Shown: positions 26,127 through 35,384, counted from the stretch's first letter. The stretch is 64,000 bases of DNA from Bacteroidales bacterium UBA1077 (GCA_002314195.1 DCCQ01000074.1:7764-71763), one strand, 5' to 3'. The notes: generated by a model from the sequence alone, not told the origin. Made by a program: numbers and translations.

Positions 26127-27572
26127 CTAGTTGTCTTTCTTGAATATCTTGTAGCCGATCGCCGCCACCGTAATGCTCATCAGCGGGCTTATCAGATTGA
26201 AAAAGCAATACGGCAGGTATGCCAGAGTCGGAACACTTAGGATCGTGGCCTGCGTCATTCCGCAGCTGCTCCACGGGTATAGCGGTGATGTGACAGTGGC
26301 GGAATCCTCCACGGAGCGGCTCAACAATCTGTTTTCATAGCCCTCTTTCTCATAGACATCCTTGAACAGGCTGGAGGTAAGGATGATGGCGAGGTACTGG
26401 TCTGAGACTATTCCGTTCAGAGCGGTTCCGGTCACCACCGTTGAGGTCACGAGGCTTGTCCTGCGTTTTGTAAGAGGAAGGATCATCGAGGCGAGGTGGT
26501 GCAGCATACCGCTGGCCTTCATTGCCGCTCCGAAACACATCGCACAGATTATGAGGTAGACGGTGTTCAGCATTCCGAGCATTCCTTTCGATGACACGAG
26601 CTGGTTCACTTCCGGATTTCCGGTCTCCACGGAGACGGAGTTGTAGATGGATTCTATCGTTCCTGTGAACAGGATTTTGGCGTTGGATCCATCTCCGGCG
26701 ACTGATGTCCCGATTTCACGGATTATGTCCGGCTGGAATATGACCGCCGCGATGGCTGCTGTGACCGTGGACAGAGCCAGCACGATGAGAGCTGGCATCC
26801 TGCGCGCAATCATCACCGCTGTCAAAGCCGGAACAATCAGCAGCCATGGTGTGATGTTGAATTTCGAGTTGAGGACAGATGTATATTCATTGACCATCGA
26901 GGCGTCGCTCCCGGAGTGGAAGAATCCGAGAATCGTGAATATGACGAGTGTTATCACGATTGACGGAACCGTGGTGTACATCAGGTAGCGGATGTGCTCG
27001 AACATCGGGACCTTGCTCATGGATGAGGCCAGCACGGTGGTGTCGGAGAGAGGTGAGATCTTGTCTCCGAAATAGGCTCCCGAGATGATCGCTCCGGCAA
27101 TCATTCCGTCACTGAATCCCAGAGCCTTCCCGATGCCGAGCAATGCCACGCCGATCGTGGCGATGGTTGTCCACGAGCTTCCTATCATCACCGAGACCAG
27201 TGCGCAGATCACGCAGGCCGTCAGGAGGAACACCTTTGGACTGATTATCTTGACTCCATAATAGATGAATGTCGGCACGATTCCGCTCATTGTCCACGTT
27301 CCGGAAATCGCTCCGATCAGGAAAAGAATGACAATCGCCGTCGTAACGTCTCCTATGTTGCTTTTGATCGCCTCCTCGAAATCCTGCCACGGAACCTTGA
27401 ACAGCCACATCGCCAGCCAGATGGCGACTCCGGCGGAGAAAAGCAGCGCGACCTGGCTCGCTCCGAGAATAGCTTCACTTCCGAATATGCTGATGTTCAA
27501 TGCCAGCAGCGTCACAAGAATCAGGATCGGAATCAGGGATATTCCCACCCTGAACATGGTAATTTTCTTCAT
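26127..27572 (-). CDS. nhaC: NhaC-family Na+/H+ antiporter
   Basis: 481 residues with about 11-12 membrane helices. NhaC hallmarks are visible: GAISGTWTMSGIVPTFIYYG, MIGSSWTTIATIGVALLGIG, and the conserved GAYFGDKISPLSDTTVLASS with acidic and hydroxyl residues for ion binding. The late segment EDSATVTSPLYPWSSCGMTQA is also typical. It exchanges Na+ for H+ across the inner membrane; some family members are linked to amino-acid or lactate exchange, so the exact substrate is open. Confidence 0.9.
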   Translation of the reverse strand: MKKITMFRVGISLIPILILVTLLALNISIFGSEAILGASQVALLFSAGVAIWLAMWLFKVPWQDFEEAIKSNIGDVTTAIVILFLIGAISGTWTMSGIVPTFIYYGVKIISPKVFLLTACVICALVSVMIGSSWTTIATIGVALLGIGKALGFSDGMIAGAIISGAYFGDKISPLSDTTVLASSMSKVPMFEHIRYLMYTTVPSIVITLVIFTILGFFHSGSDASMVNEYTSVLNSKFNITPWLLIVPALTAVMIARRMPALIVLALSTVTAAIAAVIFQPDIIREIGTSVAGDGSNAKILFTGTIESIYNSVSVETGNPEVNQLVSSKGMLGMLNTVYLIICAMCFGAAMKASGMLHHLASMILPLTKRRTSLVTSTVVTGTALNGIVSDQYLAIILTSSLFKDVYEKEGYENRLLSRSVEDSATVTSPLYPWSSCGMTQATILSVPTLAYLPYCFFNLISPLMSITVAAIGYKIFKKDN

Positions 27573-27618
27573 CTGAATAAGTCCGTTTATATTCCTTTTC
27601 CCAAGCGTCCGTTAAAAA

Positions 27619-27675
27619 TAACTTGCGCCATCTGCGGCAACTTATTTTTCCGCCTGCCAAATGGAGCGCAAGTTA
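27619..27675. promoter_or_regulatory. Inverted repeat in the divergent nhaC / NigD-like control region
   Basis: TAACTTGCGC (27619-27628) and GCGCAAGTTA (27666-27675) are perfect 10-bp reverse complements 37 bases apart, in a 178-base region between divergent genes. Each half also resembles a TAnnTTG -7 box. It could be a paired operator or two face-to-face promoters. Confidence 0.45.
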
Positions 27676-27750
27676 AATTTTTTTTCGCATTTTTACGCAA
27701 GAATTCGGGTGGTACGGATTTAGTTGACTGAAAAAAATAAACAAAAGCAT

Positions 27751-28443
27751 ATGAAACAGATGAAAAATTTCAAAATCGCTTTGGCCGTTATGGCCGTTGT
27801 GTCGGCCTTGGCCGCTTTCTTGTCATCCTGCTCCAAGGATGATGGCTCTTATGTTTATCCCGGTCCCAACGCTCTTGTCACCATAAAGACAACCGACTCT
27901 GGTGTGACCTATTTCCAGTTGGATGAGAAGACCACCCTTGAGCCTAAGGGGTGGGTCAATCCTTACAAACGTGAGGTCAGGGCATTGCTCCGGTATTCCG
28001 AGGATCAGGAGGCCAGCAGTATGTTTACAAAGAAAGTCAAGGTCGAATGGCAGGATTCCGTACGTACAAAGAACGCTGTCGTTTATGATGAGGAGTACGG
28101 CAAGAAAAACAATGTGTCAATAGCCTTGTACAATGATTGGATTACGTGCTGCGAGGATGGCTACCTTACCCTTCATTTCGCCATTTTGGTCGGACATGGC
28201 GACAAGATTGTGCACACCATTGATCTTGCTGTTGACCATGAGACTCATGACCTTTATTTGAGGCATGACAACAATGGCGACGATGGTTACGCTCCGGCAG
28301 ACGGTGTGATCGCCTTCAAGATTGACGATCTTCTCAAGGATGTCAAGGATGGGCAGGAACTGACATTGCATTGGAAGGATTACGATGGCGACAAGACCGC
28401 TAAAGTGAAGTATCTCTCCAGATTCGCTCTGCCAGAGAAATAA
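27751..28443 (+). CDS. NigD-like lipoprotein
   Basis: 230 residues from the ATG at 27751 (an upstream TTG frame adds nothing useful). The lipoprotein signal MKQMKNFKIALAVMAVVSALAAFLSSC ends in an S-S-C lipobox. The rest matches the NigD-like pattern of an OB-type N-terminal domain (ALVTIKTTDSGVTYFQLDEKTTLEPKGW) and a C-terminal beta-sandwich. The function is unknown. It stands immediately before the sigma factor and dual-membrane protein genes, 15 bases apart, so it is probably part of that regulatory unit. Confidence 0.82.
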   Translation: MKQMKNFKIALAVMAVVSALAAFLSSCSKDDGSYVYPGPNALVTIKTTDSGVTYFQLDEKTTLEPKGWVNPYKREVRALLRYSEDQEASSMFTKKVKVEWQDSVRTKNAVVYDEEYGKKNNVSIALYNDWITCCEDGYLTLHFAILVGHGDKIVHTIDLAVDHETHDLYLRHDNNGDDGYAPADGVIAFKIDDLLKDVKDGQELTLHWKDYDGDKTAKVKYLSRFALPEK

Positions 28444-28458
28444 CAGCCTCTCCGATTG

Positions 28459-29028
28459 ATGGGAACACTGTCTGGAGACATAGAAAAGACTCTTGTCGAA
28501 CAGGCAAGGAAAGGTGACCGCACCGCGATGAGGCAGATTTACGACTGCTATTCAAGGTATTTGGCGGCCACCTGTTCCCGTTATCTGCCGGACGGTGGGG
28601 ATCTTCGTGATGTCCTTCAGGACAGTTTCGTGAAGATATTCTCGTCTTTGGACAAGTTCGACTACCGGGGCGAAGGCTCGTTGAAGGCGTGGATGAGACA
28701 GATTTCTGTCAATGAGGCTCTGAAACTCATCAGAAAGCGGAAACGGTCGGACACGGTGGAATACAAGTGGGACTTGCCGGACAAGGAGGAGGAAGTGGAT
28801 CCTGATGTTGGAGGCATCCCGCCTGACGTGATTCAGAAAATGATTCAGGCTCTGCCGGAAGGCTACAGGACGGTTCTCAACCTTTATGCCTTCGAAGAGA
28901 AAAGCCACAAGGAAATAGCGGCGTTGCTCGGGATCACGGAGAGCACATCGGCCTCTCAGCTCCACAGGGCGAGGGCGATATTGGCAAAGCAGATCAATGA
29001 ATATAAGAAAAGAACGGAGACGACATGA
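28459..29028 (+). CDS. ECF RNA polymerase sigma factor (ECF21-like)
   Basis: 189 residues from the ATG at 28459. Region 2 (about 10-85: MRQIYDCYSRYLAATCSRYL, DVLQDSFVKIFSSLDKFDYRGEGSLKAWM) and region 4 (about 120-180: LPEGYRTVLNLYAFEEKSHKEIAALLGITESTSASQLHRAR) are complete. It differs from the SusCD-linked sigma at 7863. The next gene overlaps it by four bases (ATGA) and encodes a membrane anti-sigma candidate, the layout of Das/Dma pairs in Bacteroides. Confidence 0.92.
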   Translation: MGTLSGDIEKTLVEQARKGDRTAMRQIYDCYSRYLAATCSRYLPDGGDLRDVLQDSFVKIFSSLDKFDYRGEGSLKAWMRQISVNEALKLIRKRKRSDTVEYKWDLPDKEEEVDPDVGGIPPDVIQKMIQALPEGYRTVLNLYAFEEKSHKEIAALLGITESTSASQLHRARAILAKQINEYKKRTETT

Positions 29029-30407
29029 TGGAAGATAAAGATTGGCTGAAAGGCCTGCAAAACAAAATGAAAGACTATGAGGAGCCCGCGCCGGAAGGAC
29101 TGTGGGAGGACATCGAGCCTTCTGTCTTCCCGGAGAAAAAACGCCATGTGGTCGCGATGCCGATTCTGTGGCGTTCCGTCGCTGCCGCCGCGGTGGTGGC
29201 TTTGGGCGTGTTTGCCGGACTCCGTCTTTCGGAATCTCTTGGAGATAAGCCGGATGATGTGTCACAGGAGGCCCTGGCTTCCGGCCAACCTTCTTCAGTC
29301 AACAATGACGGAGGTCGGGACTCTTCTGTGGAAATCGTTCGTAAACCAAACGCGGAAACCCTGTTGGCAGACTCAAGACCTGTCCGGAAACATCAGACCA
29401 AGGCTCGTCCTTACGGCAATAAAACCGAGCCGGATCTTGTGACGGAAATCTCTGCCCATGAAGCAGGGACGGATGAGGTTCAGCCTTTTGCTTCGGAAGA
29501 AACGATTCGGGAGAAGGTAAGCCGGATCGTACCACAGGACCAACTGCCGGAAGAAAATCCGGTGACGGTGAAACCTGAAGAGACCTCGGAGAAAAAATCT
29601 GTCTCCGTTTCGACGGATCATGACGGCGAGGATTGGTCGGACTATATCTCAGCCACTGACTCCCGTGCTTCCGGACGCGGAAAGGCAGCGTTGGATGTGT
29701 CACTTTCCGGCGGCTCCATGGACGTCAGTGATGAACGCTCGTACGACCTTCAGATGTTTTACCGTGGCTCGGCTCCGGCATCGTCGAACGGTTTGTTTGA
29801 CGATGCGAACAACCATGTCGGGGATGGAGGGGTGATTCAGACCAGAGGAATGGCCCCGATGGACTTGAAGAGCGGCTCTACAGTCACTTCCCATTCTCAC
29901 CACAGCCGTCCGGTCAGGATGGCGCTCACTGTCAACTTCCCGCTCAGCGGTACATTCGGACTTGAGACCGGCGCCATGATGACCACCCTCCGCAGCACCT
30001 TCACCACAGAGGCAGGACGTACTGTAACCGAGACTGACCAGACATTGAGATATGTCGGGATTCCGTTGAATATCACGGCTTCTCTTGTGGACACAAGATG
30101 GTTTTCGTTCTATCTTGGTGGCGGAGGGATGGCCGAGAAATGCATCTCCGGCAAATCTGTGAAGACAGAGACCTTGGCGGGAGTGAAGCAGGGTGACGGC
30201 ACCAGAAAAAGTTTGAATGTCAAACCATTGCTCTGGTCATTGAATGCGTCCGCCGGTCTTCAGGCGAACCTGGCCAAGAACATCGGCCTTTACGTTGAGC
30301 CTGGCCTTAGTTATCATTTCGATGACAAGTCTGATGTCCAGACCATCTACAATGATCGTCCTTTGGACTTCATGCTGACATTCGGGGCTAGATTCTCATT
30401 GAAGTAG
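29025..30407 (+). CDS. Dma-type dual-membrane-spanning anti-sigma factor with beta-barrel
   Basis: 460 residues. A short cytosolic N-terminus (1-46, with DWLKGLQNKMKDYEEPAPEGLWEDIE) precedes one membrane helix near 48-67. A long, charged, probably disordered periplasmic linker covers about 70-270, and a C-terminal domain (about 285-460) alternates hydrophobic and polar residues and ends in DFMLTFGARFSLK, as in outer-membrane beta-barrels. There is no cleavable signal peptide. This is the layout described for Dma proteins, which hold an ECF21 sigma factor and span both membranes. The start overlaps the sigma gene by four bases; the last 20 bases overlap the end of argH. Confidence 0.78.
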   Translation: MMEDKDWLKGLQNKMKDYEEPAPEGLWEDIEPSVFPEKKRHVVAMPILWRSVAAAAVVALGVFAGLRLSESLGDKPDDVSQEALASGQPSSVNNDGGRDSSVEIVRKPNAETLLADSRPVRKHQTKARPYGNKTEPDLVTEISAHEAGTDEVQPFASEETIREKVSRIVPQDQLPEENPVTVKPEETSEKKSVSVSTDHDGEDWSDYISATDSRASGRGKAALDVSLSGGSMDVSDERSYDLQMFYRGSAPASSNGLFDDANNHVGDGGVIQTRGMAPMDLKSGSTVTSHSHHSRPVRMALTVNFPLSGTFGLETGAMMTTLRSTFTTEAGRTVTETDQTLRYVGIPLNITASLVDTRWFSFYLGGGGMAEKCISGKSVKTETLAGVKQGDGTRKSLNVKPLLWSLNASAGLQANLAKNIGLYVEPGLSYHFDDKSDVQTIYNDRPLDFMLTFGARFSLK

Positions 30408-31761
30408 GTGTTATGGAGTCTCCGATGCCGGTGAGTGAGGAAACCGCGTCATGAACCTTCCCGAAACCGAATCCGTAGATGATCCGTGACATCTTGGCGG
30501 CGATGCGGTCGTTGCAGAGGTTGCCTATGGAACCTTCGTGAGTATGGTGAAGCTCACCGTGATATTCAAAGGTCCCCTTTCTGATTGAGTCGGCGACTTG
30601 GCGGTAGGCGTCTCTGAACGGCACTCCGTTCTCCACCAGATGGTTGACTTCCTCCACGCTGAACGCAAGGCGGTACTTACGATCGCTCATCGCATCTGGG
30701 ACGACCTCCATCCCACGGACTGCATATTCAACGATGTCGAGGCAATCGTTCATTTCCTTGAATATCGGGAAGAACACCTCCTTGAGAATCTGCATGTCCC
30801 TGAAATAGCCGCTCGGCAGGTTTCCGGTGATGAGGCGGATGGTGTTCGGCACGCCTTGAAGCTTGTTGCAGTGCGCCCTCACGAGTTCGAACACGTCCGG
30901 ATTCTTCTTGTGCGGCATGATGCTGGAGCCGGTCGTCAGCGCGTCCGGCAAGTGGATGAACCCGAAATTCTGACTGGAGAAAAGACATCCGTCCATCGCG
31001 AGCCTTCCTACTGTCTCAGCGATTGATGAATATGCGAACGCCACGGCCCGCTCCATTTTCCCTCTTGTCATCTGCGCATAGACTGAGTTGTAGTCCAAGT
31101 CTTCAAAGCCAAGCAGTTCCGTGGTCATGGTTCTGTTCAGCGGAGCGGACGAGCCGTACCCGGCGGCGGATCCGAGAGGGTTGAGGTTGACGACTTCCCA
31201 TGCGGCCTTCATCATGCTGAGATCATCGCAGAGACTTTCGGCATAGGCTCCGAACCATAGCCCGAAGGAAGACGGCATGGCCACCTGCAGATGGGTGTAG
31301 CCCGGAATCAGCACGTCCTTGTACTTCTCGCTGGCTTCCTGAAGCGTCTTGAACAACGATTCGACCTTGTGCACTGTCTTCTCGATTTCGGCGCGGGCGT
31401 AGAGTTTCAGATCCACCAGGACCTGATCGTTGCGGGAACGTCCTGTGTGCACCTTCTTCCCGACATCCCCGAGCCTACGCGTCAGCATCAGCTCGATCTG
31501 CGAGTGGATGTCCTCCACGTCATCCTCAACGTAAAGCTCTCCCTTGCGGGCTGATGAATATAATTCCTTGAGTGCCGGCAGCAGTTTGTCCAGATCTTCC
31601 TTTGAAAGAAGTCCCACACTCTCCAGCATCGTGATGTGGGCCATAGTGCCCATTATGTCGTAAGGAGCCAGCTCGTGATCCAGCTCACGGTCGTTGCCCA
31701 CCGTGAACGCGTCTATCCTCTCGTCCTCCTTGAATCCCTTGTCCCAAAGTTTGTTCGCCAT
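30388..31761 (-). CDS. argH: Argininosuccinate lyase
   Basis: 457 residues from the ATG at 31761 (MANKLWDKGFKEDERIDAFTVGNDRELD); the frame runs on upstream but lacks homology. It splits argininosuccinate into arginine and fumarate, the last step of arginine synthesis. The fumarase/aspartase signature GSSIMPHKKNPD with the catalytic Ser loop is present, as are HTGRSRNDQV and GYTHLQVAMP. No other arginine gene is nearby. A TATCTTTG box lies 22 bases upstream. Confidence 0.96.
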   Translation of the reverse strand: MANKLWDKGFKEDERIDAFTVGNDRELDHELAPYDIMGTMAHITMLESVGLLSKEDLDKLLPALKELYSSARKGELYVEDDVEDIHSQIELMLTRRLGDVGKKVHTGRSRNDQVLVDLKLYARAEIEKTVHKVESLFKTLQEASEKYKDVLIPGYTHLQVAMPSSFGLWFGAYAESLCDDLSMMKAAWEVVNLNPLGSAAGYGSSAPLNRTMTTELLGFEDLDYNSVYAQMTRGKMERAVAFAYSSIAETVGRLAMDGCLFSSQNFGFIHLPDALTTGSSIMPHKKNPDVFELVRAHCNKLQGVPNTIRLITGNLPSGYFRDMQILKEVFFPIFKEMNDCLDIVEYAVRGMEVVPDAMSDRKYRLAFSVEEVNHLVENGVPFRDAYRQVADSIRKGTFEYHGELHHTHEGSIGNLCNDRIAAKMSRIIYGFGFGKVHDAVSSLTGIGDSITPTSMRI

Positions 31762-31782
31762 ATACACATTTATTAATGAGTG

Positions 31783-31790
31783 CAAAGATA
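31783..31790 (-). promoter_or_regulatory. -7 box of argH
   Basis: TATCTTTG on the minus strand fits TAnnTTTG and would give a leader of about 17 bases. The -33 region is poor. Confidence 0.55.
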
Positions 31791-31875
31791 GCCAATAATG
31801 ATGGCGGTTCGTTAATATCCATTGTGAAAATTCAAAAAATATCATTCAAATATTCTGTTTTCCGTTGGAAATCCG

Positions 31876-31883
31876 TAATTTTG
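31876..31883 (+). promoter_or_regulatory. -7 box of typA
   Basis: TAATTTTG fits TAnnTTTG, 20 bases before the ATG at 31903. A TCTG at 31854-31857 is the nearest -33-like element (18-base spacer). Confidence 0.6.
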
Positions 31884-31902
31884 CAAGATTTTTTTACGGC
31901 AT

Positions 31903-33714
31903 ATGCAAGACATTAGGAACATCGCGCTCATCGCGCACGTCGACCACGGCAAGACGACTCTCGTGGACAGGATGATTTATCAGGCCAATCTGGTGCGTCA
32001 GCCTGAGAATCTCGGCCAACTGATTCTCGACAACAATGACATCGAGAGGGAAAGAGGCATCACCATTCTGGCGAAAAACGTGTCTGTCACCTACAAAGGT
32101 GTCAAGATCAACATTATAGACACTCCAGGCCATAGTGACTTCGGAGGAGAGGTCGAAAGGGTTTTGAATATGGCGGACGGCGTGCTGCTGCTGGTGGACG
32201 CGTTCGAGGGCTGCATGCCGCAGACTCGCTTCGTTCTTCAGAAGGCTCTTGAGCTTGGCAAGAAGCCAATCGTGGTCGTCAACAAGGTTGACAAGCCGAA
32301 CTGCCGTCCGGATGAGGTTCAGGAAGAGGTTTTCGACCTGATGTGCTCGCTGAACGCCACGGATGAGCAGCTTGATTTCAAGACGATCTTCGGCAGCGCC
32401 AAGCAGGGCTGGATGTCTGACGACTGGAAGAAGCCGACATCGGACATCACACCTCTTCTGGACGCCATTCTGGCGGAAATTCCGGCCCCTAAGGTGATTG
32501 AGGGAACCCCTCAGCTTCAGGTGACTTCCCTTGAATATTCTCCGTATGTCGGACGTATCGCCGTCGGTAAACTTACCCGGGGAGAACTCAAGACCGGCCA
32601 GCAGGTCAGCCTCTGCAAGAGGTATGACGTTGTGGAAAAGCACAAGATCAAGCAATTGATGGTGTTCGACGGCCTGGGAAAGGCTAACGTGGACACTGTG
32701 CAGTGCGGTGACATCTGCGCTGTGGTCGGCATCGACGGCTTTGAGATCGGCGACACGATCGCCGACAGCGAGAATCCGGAGGCTCTCCCTCCGATCTCCA
32801 TCGATGAGCCTACGATGAGCATGCTCTTCACCATCAACAACTCCCCGTTCTTCGGCAAGGACGGCAAGTTCGTGACATCCAGGCACATCAAAGACCGTCT
32901 GGACAAGGAGTTGGAGAAGAACCTTGCCCTCAAGGTCAAGCCGGGACTGAACGCCGACTCGTTCGTGGTCTATGGACGTGGAGTGCTTCACCTCTCTGTG
33001 CTTATCGAGGAGATGCGCCGCGAAGGCTTCGAACTTCAGGTCGGACAGCCTAAGGTCCTGGACAAGACCATCAACGGACAGCGTTGCGAACCTATCGAGG
33101 ATCTATCCATAGAGGTTCCGGAGCAGTTCGTGGGAGCGGCCATCGAGCTTGCCACCCGCAGGAAGGGCGCGCTTCTTCACATGGAACCGAGGGGAGACAG
33201 GACACTGCTCAACTTCGACATCCCGACCCGTGGCCTTATGGGGCTCAGGAGCAATCTCTTGACCGCTTCCCAGGGCGAGGCCATCATGGCCCACAGGTTC
33301 AAGGAGTACCAGCCTTACAAGGGTGAGATCGAGAATCGTACGAACGGATCGCTCGTTTCCCTTGAGACAGGAACCGCTATTGCATATTCGATGAACAAGC
33401 TTCTGGACAGGGGCAAGTTCTTCATCGATCCTGGTGACGAGATTTACTGCGGTGAGGTCGTGGGCGAGCACACAAGGGAGAGAGACCTCAACATCAACAT
33501 CTGCAAGACAAAGAAACTCACCAATGTGCGCGCCGCCGGCTCCGACGATAAGGTTGTGCTGCCACCTCCGGTGAAGATGTCATTGGAGGAGATGCTTGAA
33601 TATATTCGTGAAGATGAGCTTGTAGAGGTGACTCCGCATCACCTGAGGATGCGCAAGATCCTTCTTGACCCGATGGACAGGAAGCGTTCCGGCAACTCCG
33701 GTGATGACGAATAG
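31903..33714 (+). CDS. typA: Translational GTPase TypA/BipA
   Basis: 603 residues, the usual length. G-domain motifs are complete: [10 protein letters not shown] (G1), RGITI (G2), [14 protein letters not shown] (G3) and [10 protein letters not shown] (G4). EF-G-like domains II, III and V follow, then the BipA-specific C-terminal domain with [34 protein letters not shown]. BipA acts on the ribosome and is needed for growth under stress or cold in several bacteria. Monocistronic, with its own promoter. Confidence 0.97.
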   Translation: MQDIRNIALIAHVDHGKTTLVDRMIYQANLVRQPENLGQLILDNNDIERERGITILAKNVSVTYKGVKINIIDTPGHSDFGGEVERVLNMADGVLLLVDAFEGCMPQTRFVLQKALELGKKPIVVVNKVDKPNCRPDEVQEEVFDLMCSLNATDEQLDFKTIFGSAKQGWMSDDWKKPTSDITPLLDAILAEIPAPKVIEGTPQLQVTSLEYSPYVGRIAVGKLTRGELKTGQQVSLCKRYDVVEKHKIKQLMVFDGLGKANVDTVQCGDICAVVGIDGFEIGDTIADSENPEALPPISIDEPTMSMLFTINNSPFFGKDGKFVTSRHIKDRLDKELEKNLALKVKPGLNADSFVVYGRGVLHLSVLIEEMRREGFELQVGQPKVLDKTINGQRCEPIEDLSIEVPEQFVGAAIELATRRKGALLHMEPRGDRTLLNFDIPTRGLMGLRSNLLTASQGEAIMAHRFKEYQPYKGEIENRTNGSLVSLETGTAIAYSMNKLLDRGKFFIDPGDEIYCGEVVGEHTRERDLNINICKTKKLTNVRAAGSDDKVVLPPPVKMSLEEMLEYIREDELVEVTPHHLRMRKILLDPMDRKRSGNSGDDE

Positions 33715-33757
33715 TCAAACTATTCACGAAAAGATTTTATATTCGGAAAATTTTTTA

Positions 33758-33765
33758 TACCTTTG
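33758..33765 (+). promoter_or_regulatory. -7 box of the yceD-rpmF operon
   Basis: TACCTTTG fits TAnnTTTG, 26 bases before the ATG at 33792. TTTT replaces TTTG at the expected -33 position. Confidence 0.6.
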
Positions 33766-33791
33766 CAACCCTTAAATCTGTTTACTGGATC

Positions 33792-34331
33792 ATGGAGGAT
33801 AATTTGACGGTTCCTATAAATGGATTGCCCCAAGGACGGAAGGAATTTCGTTGGAGGGTAGGGAAGACGTTCTTTGAACATTTTGAGAATTCAGAGATTC
33901 TGGCAGCGGATCTTGATGTCGAGGTTTACGCTGAGAAGTCGGGGCATTTCATCGGGGTTGACTGCGATGTCACCGGTGATGTGACAGTGGCTTGTGACAG
34001 ATGCCTTGAGAATCTGAGTATTCCGGTCGAGACAGGGTTTCGATTGAGTGTCAAGTTCGGCCTGGAACCGGCTGACGGCAGTGATGCCGCTGAAGGGGAG
34101 AGGGAGATAGTTTGGCTTCCGGAGTCGGATGCGGATTTAAACCTTGGTCAGATAGTCTATGACTATGTATGCCTGTCACTTCCGGTCCAGAGGGTTCATT
34201 CTGAAGGAGAATGTAATCCTGAAGCAGTGAAGTTTCTGAGTTCTGAAGATGAGCAGAGTGTGGATTCCCAAGGCAAGGATGCTTCGTTGCCGTTCGCGTC
34301 TCTGAAGGATCTTATTGATAAAGTGAAATAA
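33792..34331 (+). CDS. YceD family protein (DUF177)
   Basis: 179 residues. The DUF177 pattern is clear: VTGDVTVACDRCLENLSIPVETGFRLSVKFG, with the paired cysteines, then DADLNLGQIVYDYVCLSLPV. YceD is almost always encoded just before ribosomal protein L32, as here (20 bases before rpmF), and its family is linked to 23S rRNA or ribosome assembly. The molecular role is not settled. Confidence 0.9.
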   Translation: MEDNLTVPINGLPQGRKEFRWRVGKTFFEHFENSEILAADLDVEVYAEKSGHFIGVDCDVTGDVTVACDRCLENLSIPVETGFRLSVKFGLEPADGSDAAEGEREIVWLPESDADLNLGQIVYDYVCLSLPVQRVHSEGECNPEAVKFLSSEDEQSVDSQGKDASLPFASLKDLIDKVK

Positions 34332-34351
34332 TAAATTAAAAAATAATAACT

Positions 34352-34534
34352 ATGGCACATCCGAAACACAAAGTCTCTAAGCAGAGAAGAGACAAGAGAA
34401 GGACCCATGACTTCGCTCCGGTTCCAACTCTCGCTACCTGTCCTAACTGCGGCGCAACAGTGATGTATCATCACATTTGCCCTGAGTGCGGTTACTACAG
34501 AGGTCGTCAGATCATCGAGAAGAGCGCGGAATAG
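34352..34534 (+). CDS. rpmF: 50S ribosomal protein L32
   Basis: 60 residues. MAHPKHKVSKQRRDKRR is the standard L32 start. The zinc-ribbon cysteines CPNC and CPEC are intact, so this is the zinc-binding form. A structural protein of the large ribosomal subunit, co-transcribed with yceD and probably with the tRNA-Arg gene 21 bases downstream. Confidence 0.97.
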   Translation: MAHPKHKVSKQRRDKRRTHDFAPVPTLATCPNCGATVMYHHICPECGYYRGRQIIEKSAE

Positions 34535-34555
34535 TCTCTTCGGTAGAAAACTAAT

Positions 34556-34627
34556 GGTCCCATAGTTCAACGGATAGAACGGAGGTTTCCTAAACCTTAA
34601 ATATAGGTTCGATTCCTATTGGGACTA
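34556..34627 (+). tRNA. tRNA-Arg (anticodon CCT)
   Basis: 72-nt cloverleaf. Acceptor stem GGTCCCA/TGGGACT (with one G-T pair), anticodon loop TTCCTAA giving CCT for AGG codons, and T-loop TTCGATT. CCA is not encoded. No separate promoter is seen, so it is probably processed from the rpmF transcript; a terminator follows at once. Confidence 0.93.
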
Positions 34628-34632
34628 CAAAG

Positions 34633-34661
34633 GAGACTCGCCATGACGGCGGGTCTCTTTT
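34633..34661 (+). terminator. Terminator of the yceD-rpmF-tRNA-Arg unit
   Basis: GAGACTCGCC (34633-34642) pairs with GGCGGGTCTC (34648-34657) with one G-U pair, followed by TTTT. Confidence 0.8.
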
Positions 34662-34710
34662 GCGTATTTGGATTATTTGAATATTCTGGTTAAATTCGTG
34701 AGACGTTAGG

Positions 34711-34786
34711 CGGTCGCTGAGCCTGTCGAAGTGACCGCACATGTGAAATTCACTAATAGTTGTCGCTTCGACAGGCTCAGCGACCG
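34711..34786. repeat. Head-to-head pair of REP-like elements
   Basis: The copy at 34711-34737 (CGGTCGCT, loop GAGCCTGTCGA, AGTGACCG) and its inverse at 34762-34786 (GTCGCT, loop TCGACAGGCTC, AGCGACCG) are separated by 24 bases. Each can fold alone, or the two can pair over about 20 bases. The pair lies just before the LysE-family gene and would otherwise extend that gene's frame upstream. Confidence 0.85.
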
Positions 34787-34796
34787 AAGTTCGATC

Positions 34797-35384
34797 ATGC
34801 CGTCACAGATGCTGCCCTCATTGCTGCTTTACATTCTGGCTCTCGGTTATACTCCAGGGCCTTCCAACCTGTGCGCGTTCCATTCCGGAATCCATTTCGG
34901 AAGGAGACATGCGATGCGGGTATGGTGGGGGTTCGTGATCGGCTTCCTGCTCATCGACACTACTCTTGTGCTGATCGCACATTACCTTGGAGATGTGCTT
35001 GGCCCTTACGTCAAATGGCTTTCCTACGCTGGCGCTCTCTATATGGTCTGCCTTGCGGTGATGATTGTCGTGAAATCCGGCCAGTCGAAAGAGGACATGG
35101 CAAAATCCTGCACCATCAAGACAGGAATTGTCATAGAGGTCACCAACGCGAAGGTCTGGATGTTCTGCCTGACAGCATTGGGAACATTCGTCCTGCCATA
35201 TTCAAGTTCATTCATCGAACTTGCCAAGGTCGGAGCCATGCTGACCTTGGCCGGCCCGGTGGCGAACCTTGTGTGGCTTGTGGCGGGCTCCGCGCTTGAC
35301 AGCCTGACGGAAAGGTATGGCAGAATAATCGACATGATTCTCGCCGCGGCCCTGATGTTCAGCGCTGTCATGCTGATTTTCTGA
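34797..35384 (+). CDS. LysE/RhtB-family exporter
   Basis: 195 residues with about six membrane helices. The early motif ALGYTPGPSNLCAFHSGIHFGRR is the LysE-family signature (PGP...N). The family exports amino acids or related small molecules; the substrate is not evident. The ATG at 34797 is chosen because the longer upstream frame only translates the REP pair. Confidence 0.82.
   Translation: MPSQMLPSLLLYILALGYTPGPSNLCAFHSGIHFGRRHAMRVWWGFVIGFLLIDTTLVLIAHYLGDVLGPYVKWLSYAGALYMVCLAVMIVVKSGQSKEDMAKSCTIKTGIVIEVTNAKVWMFCLTALGTFVLPYSSSFIELAKVGAMLTLAGPVANLVWLVAGSALDSLTERYGRIIDMILAAALMFSAVMLIF

Noticed and set aside
31894..32991. 365-residue open frame on the minus strand
   Set aside because: It lies wholly opposite typA and is a shadow of that gene's codon bias.
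34731..34796. Upstream extension of the LysE-family gene
   Set aside because: The extra residues come from the REP-like pair and precede the conserved first helix.
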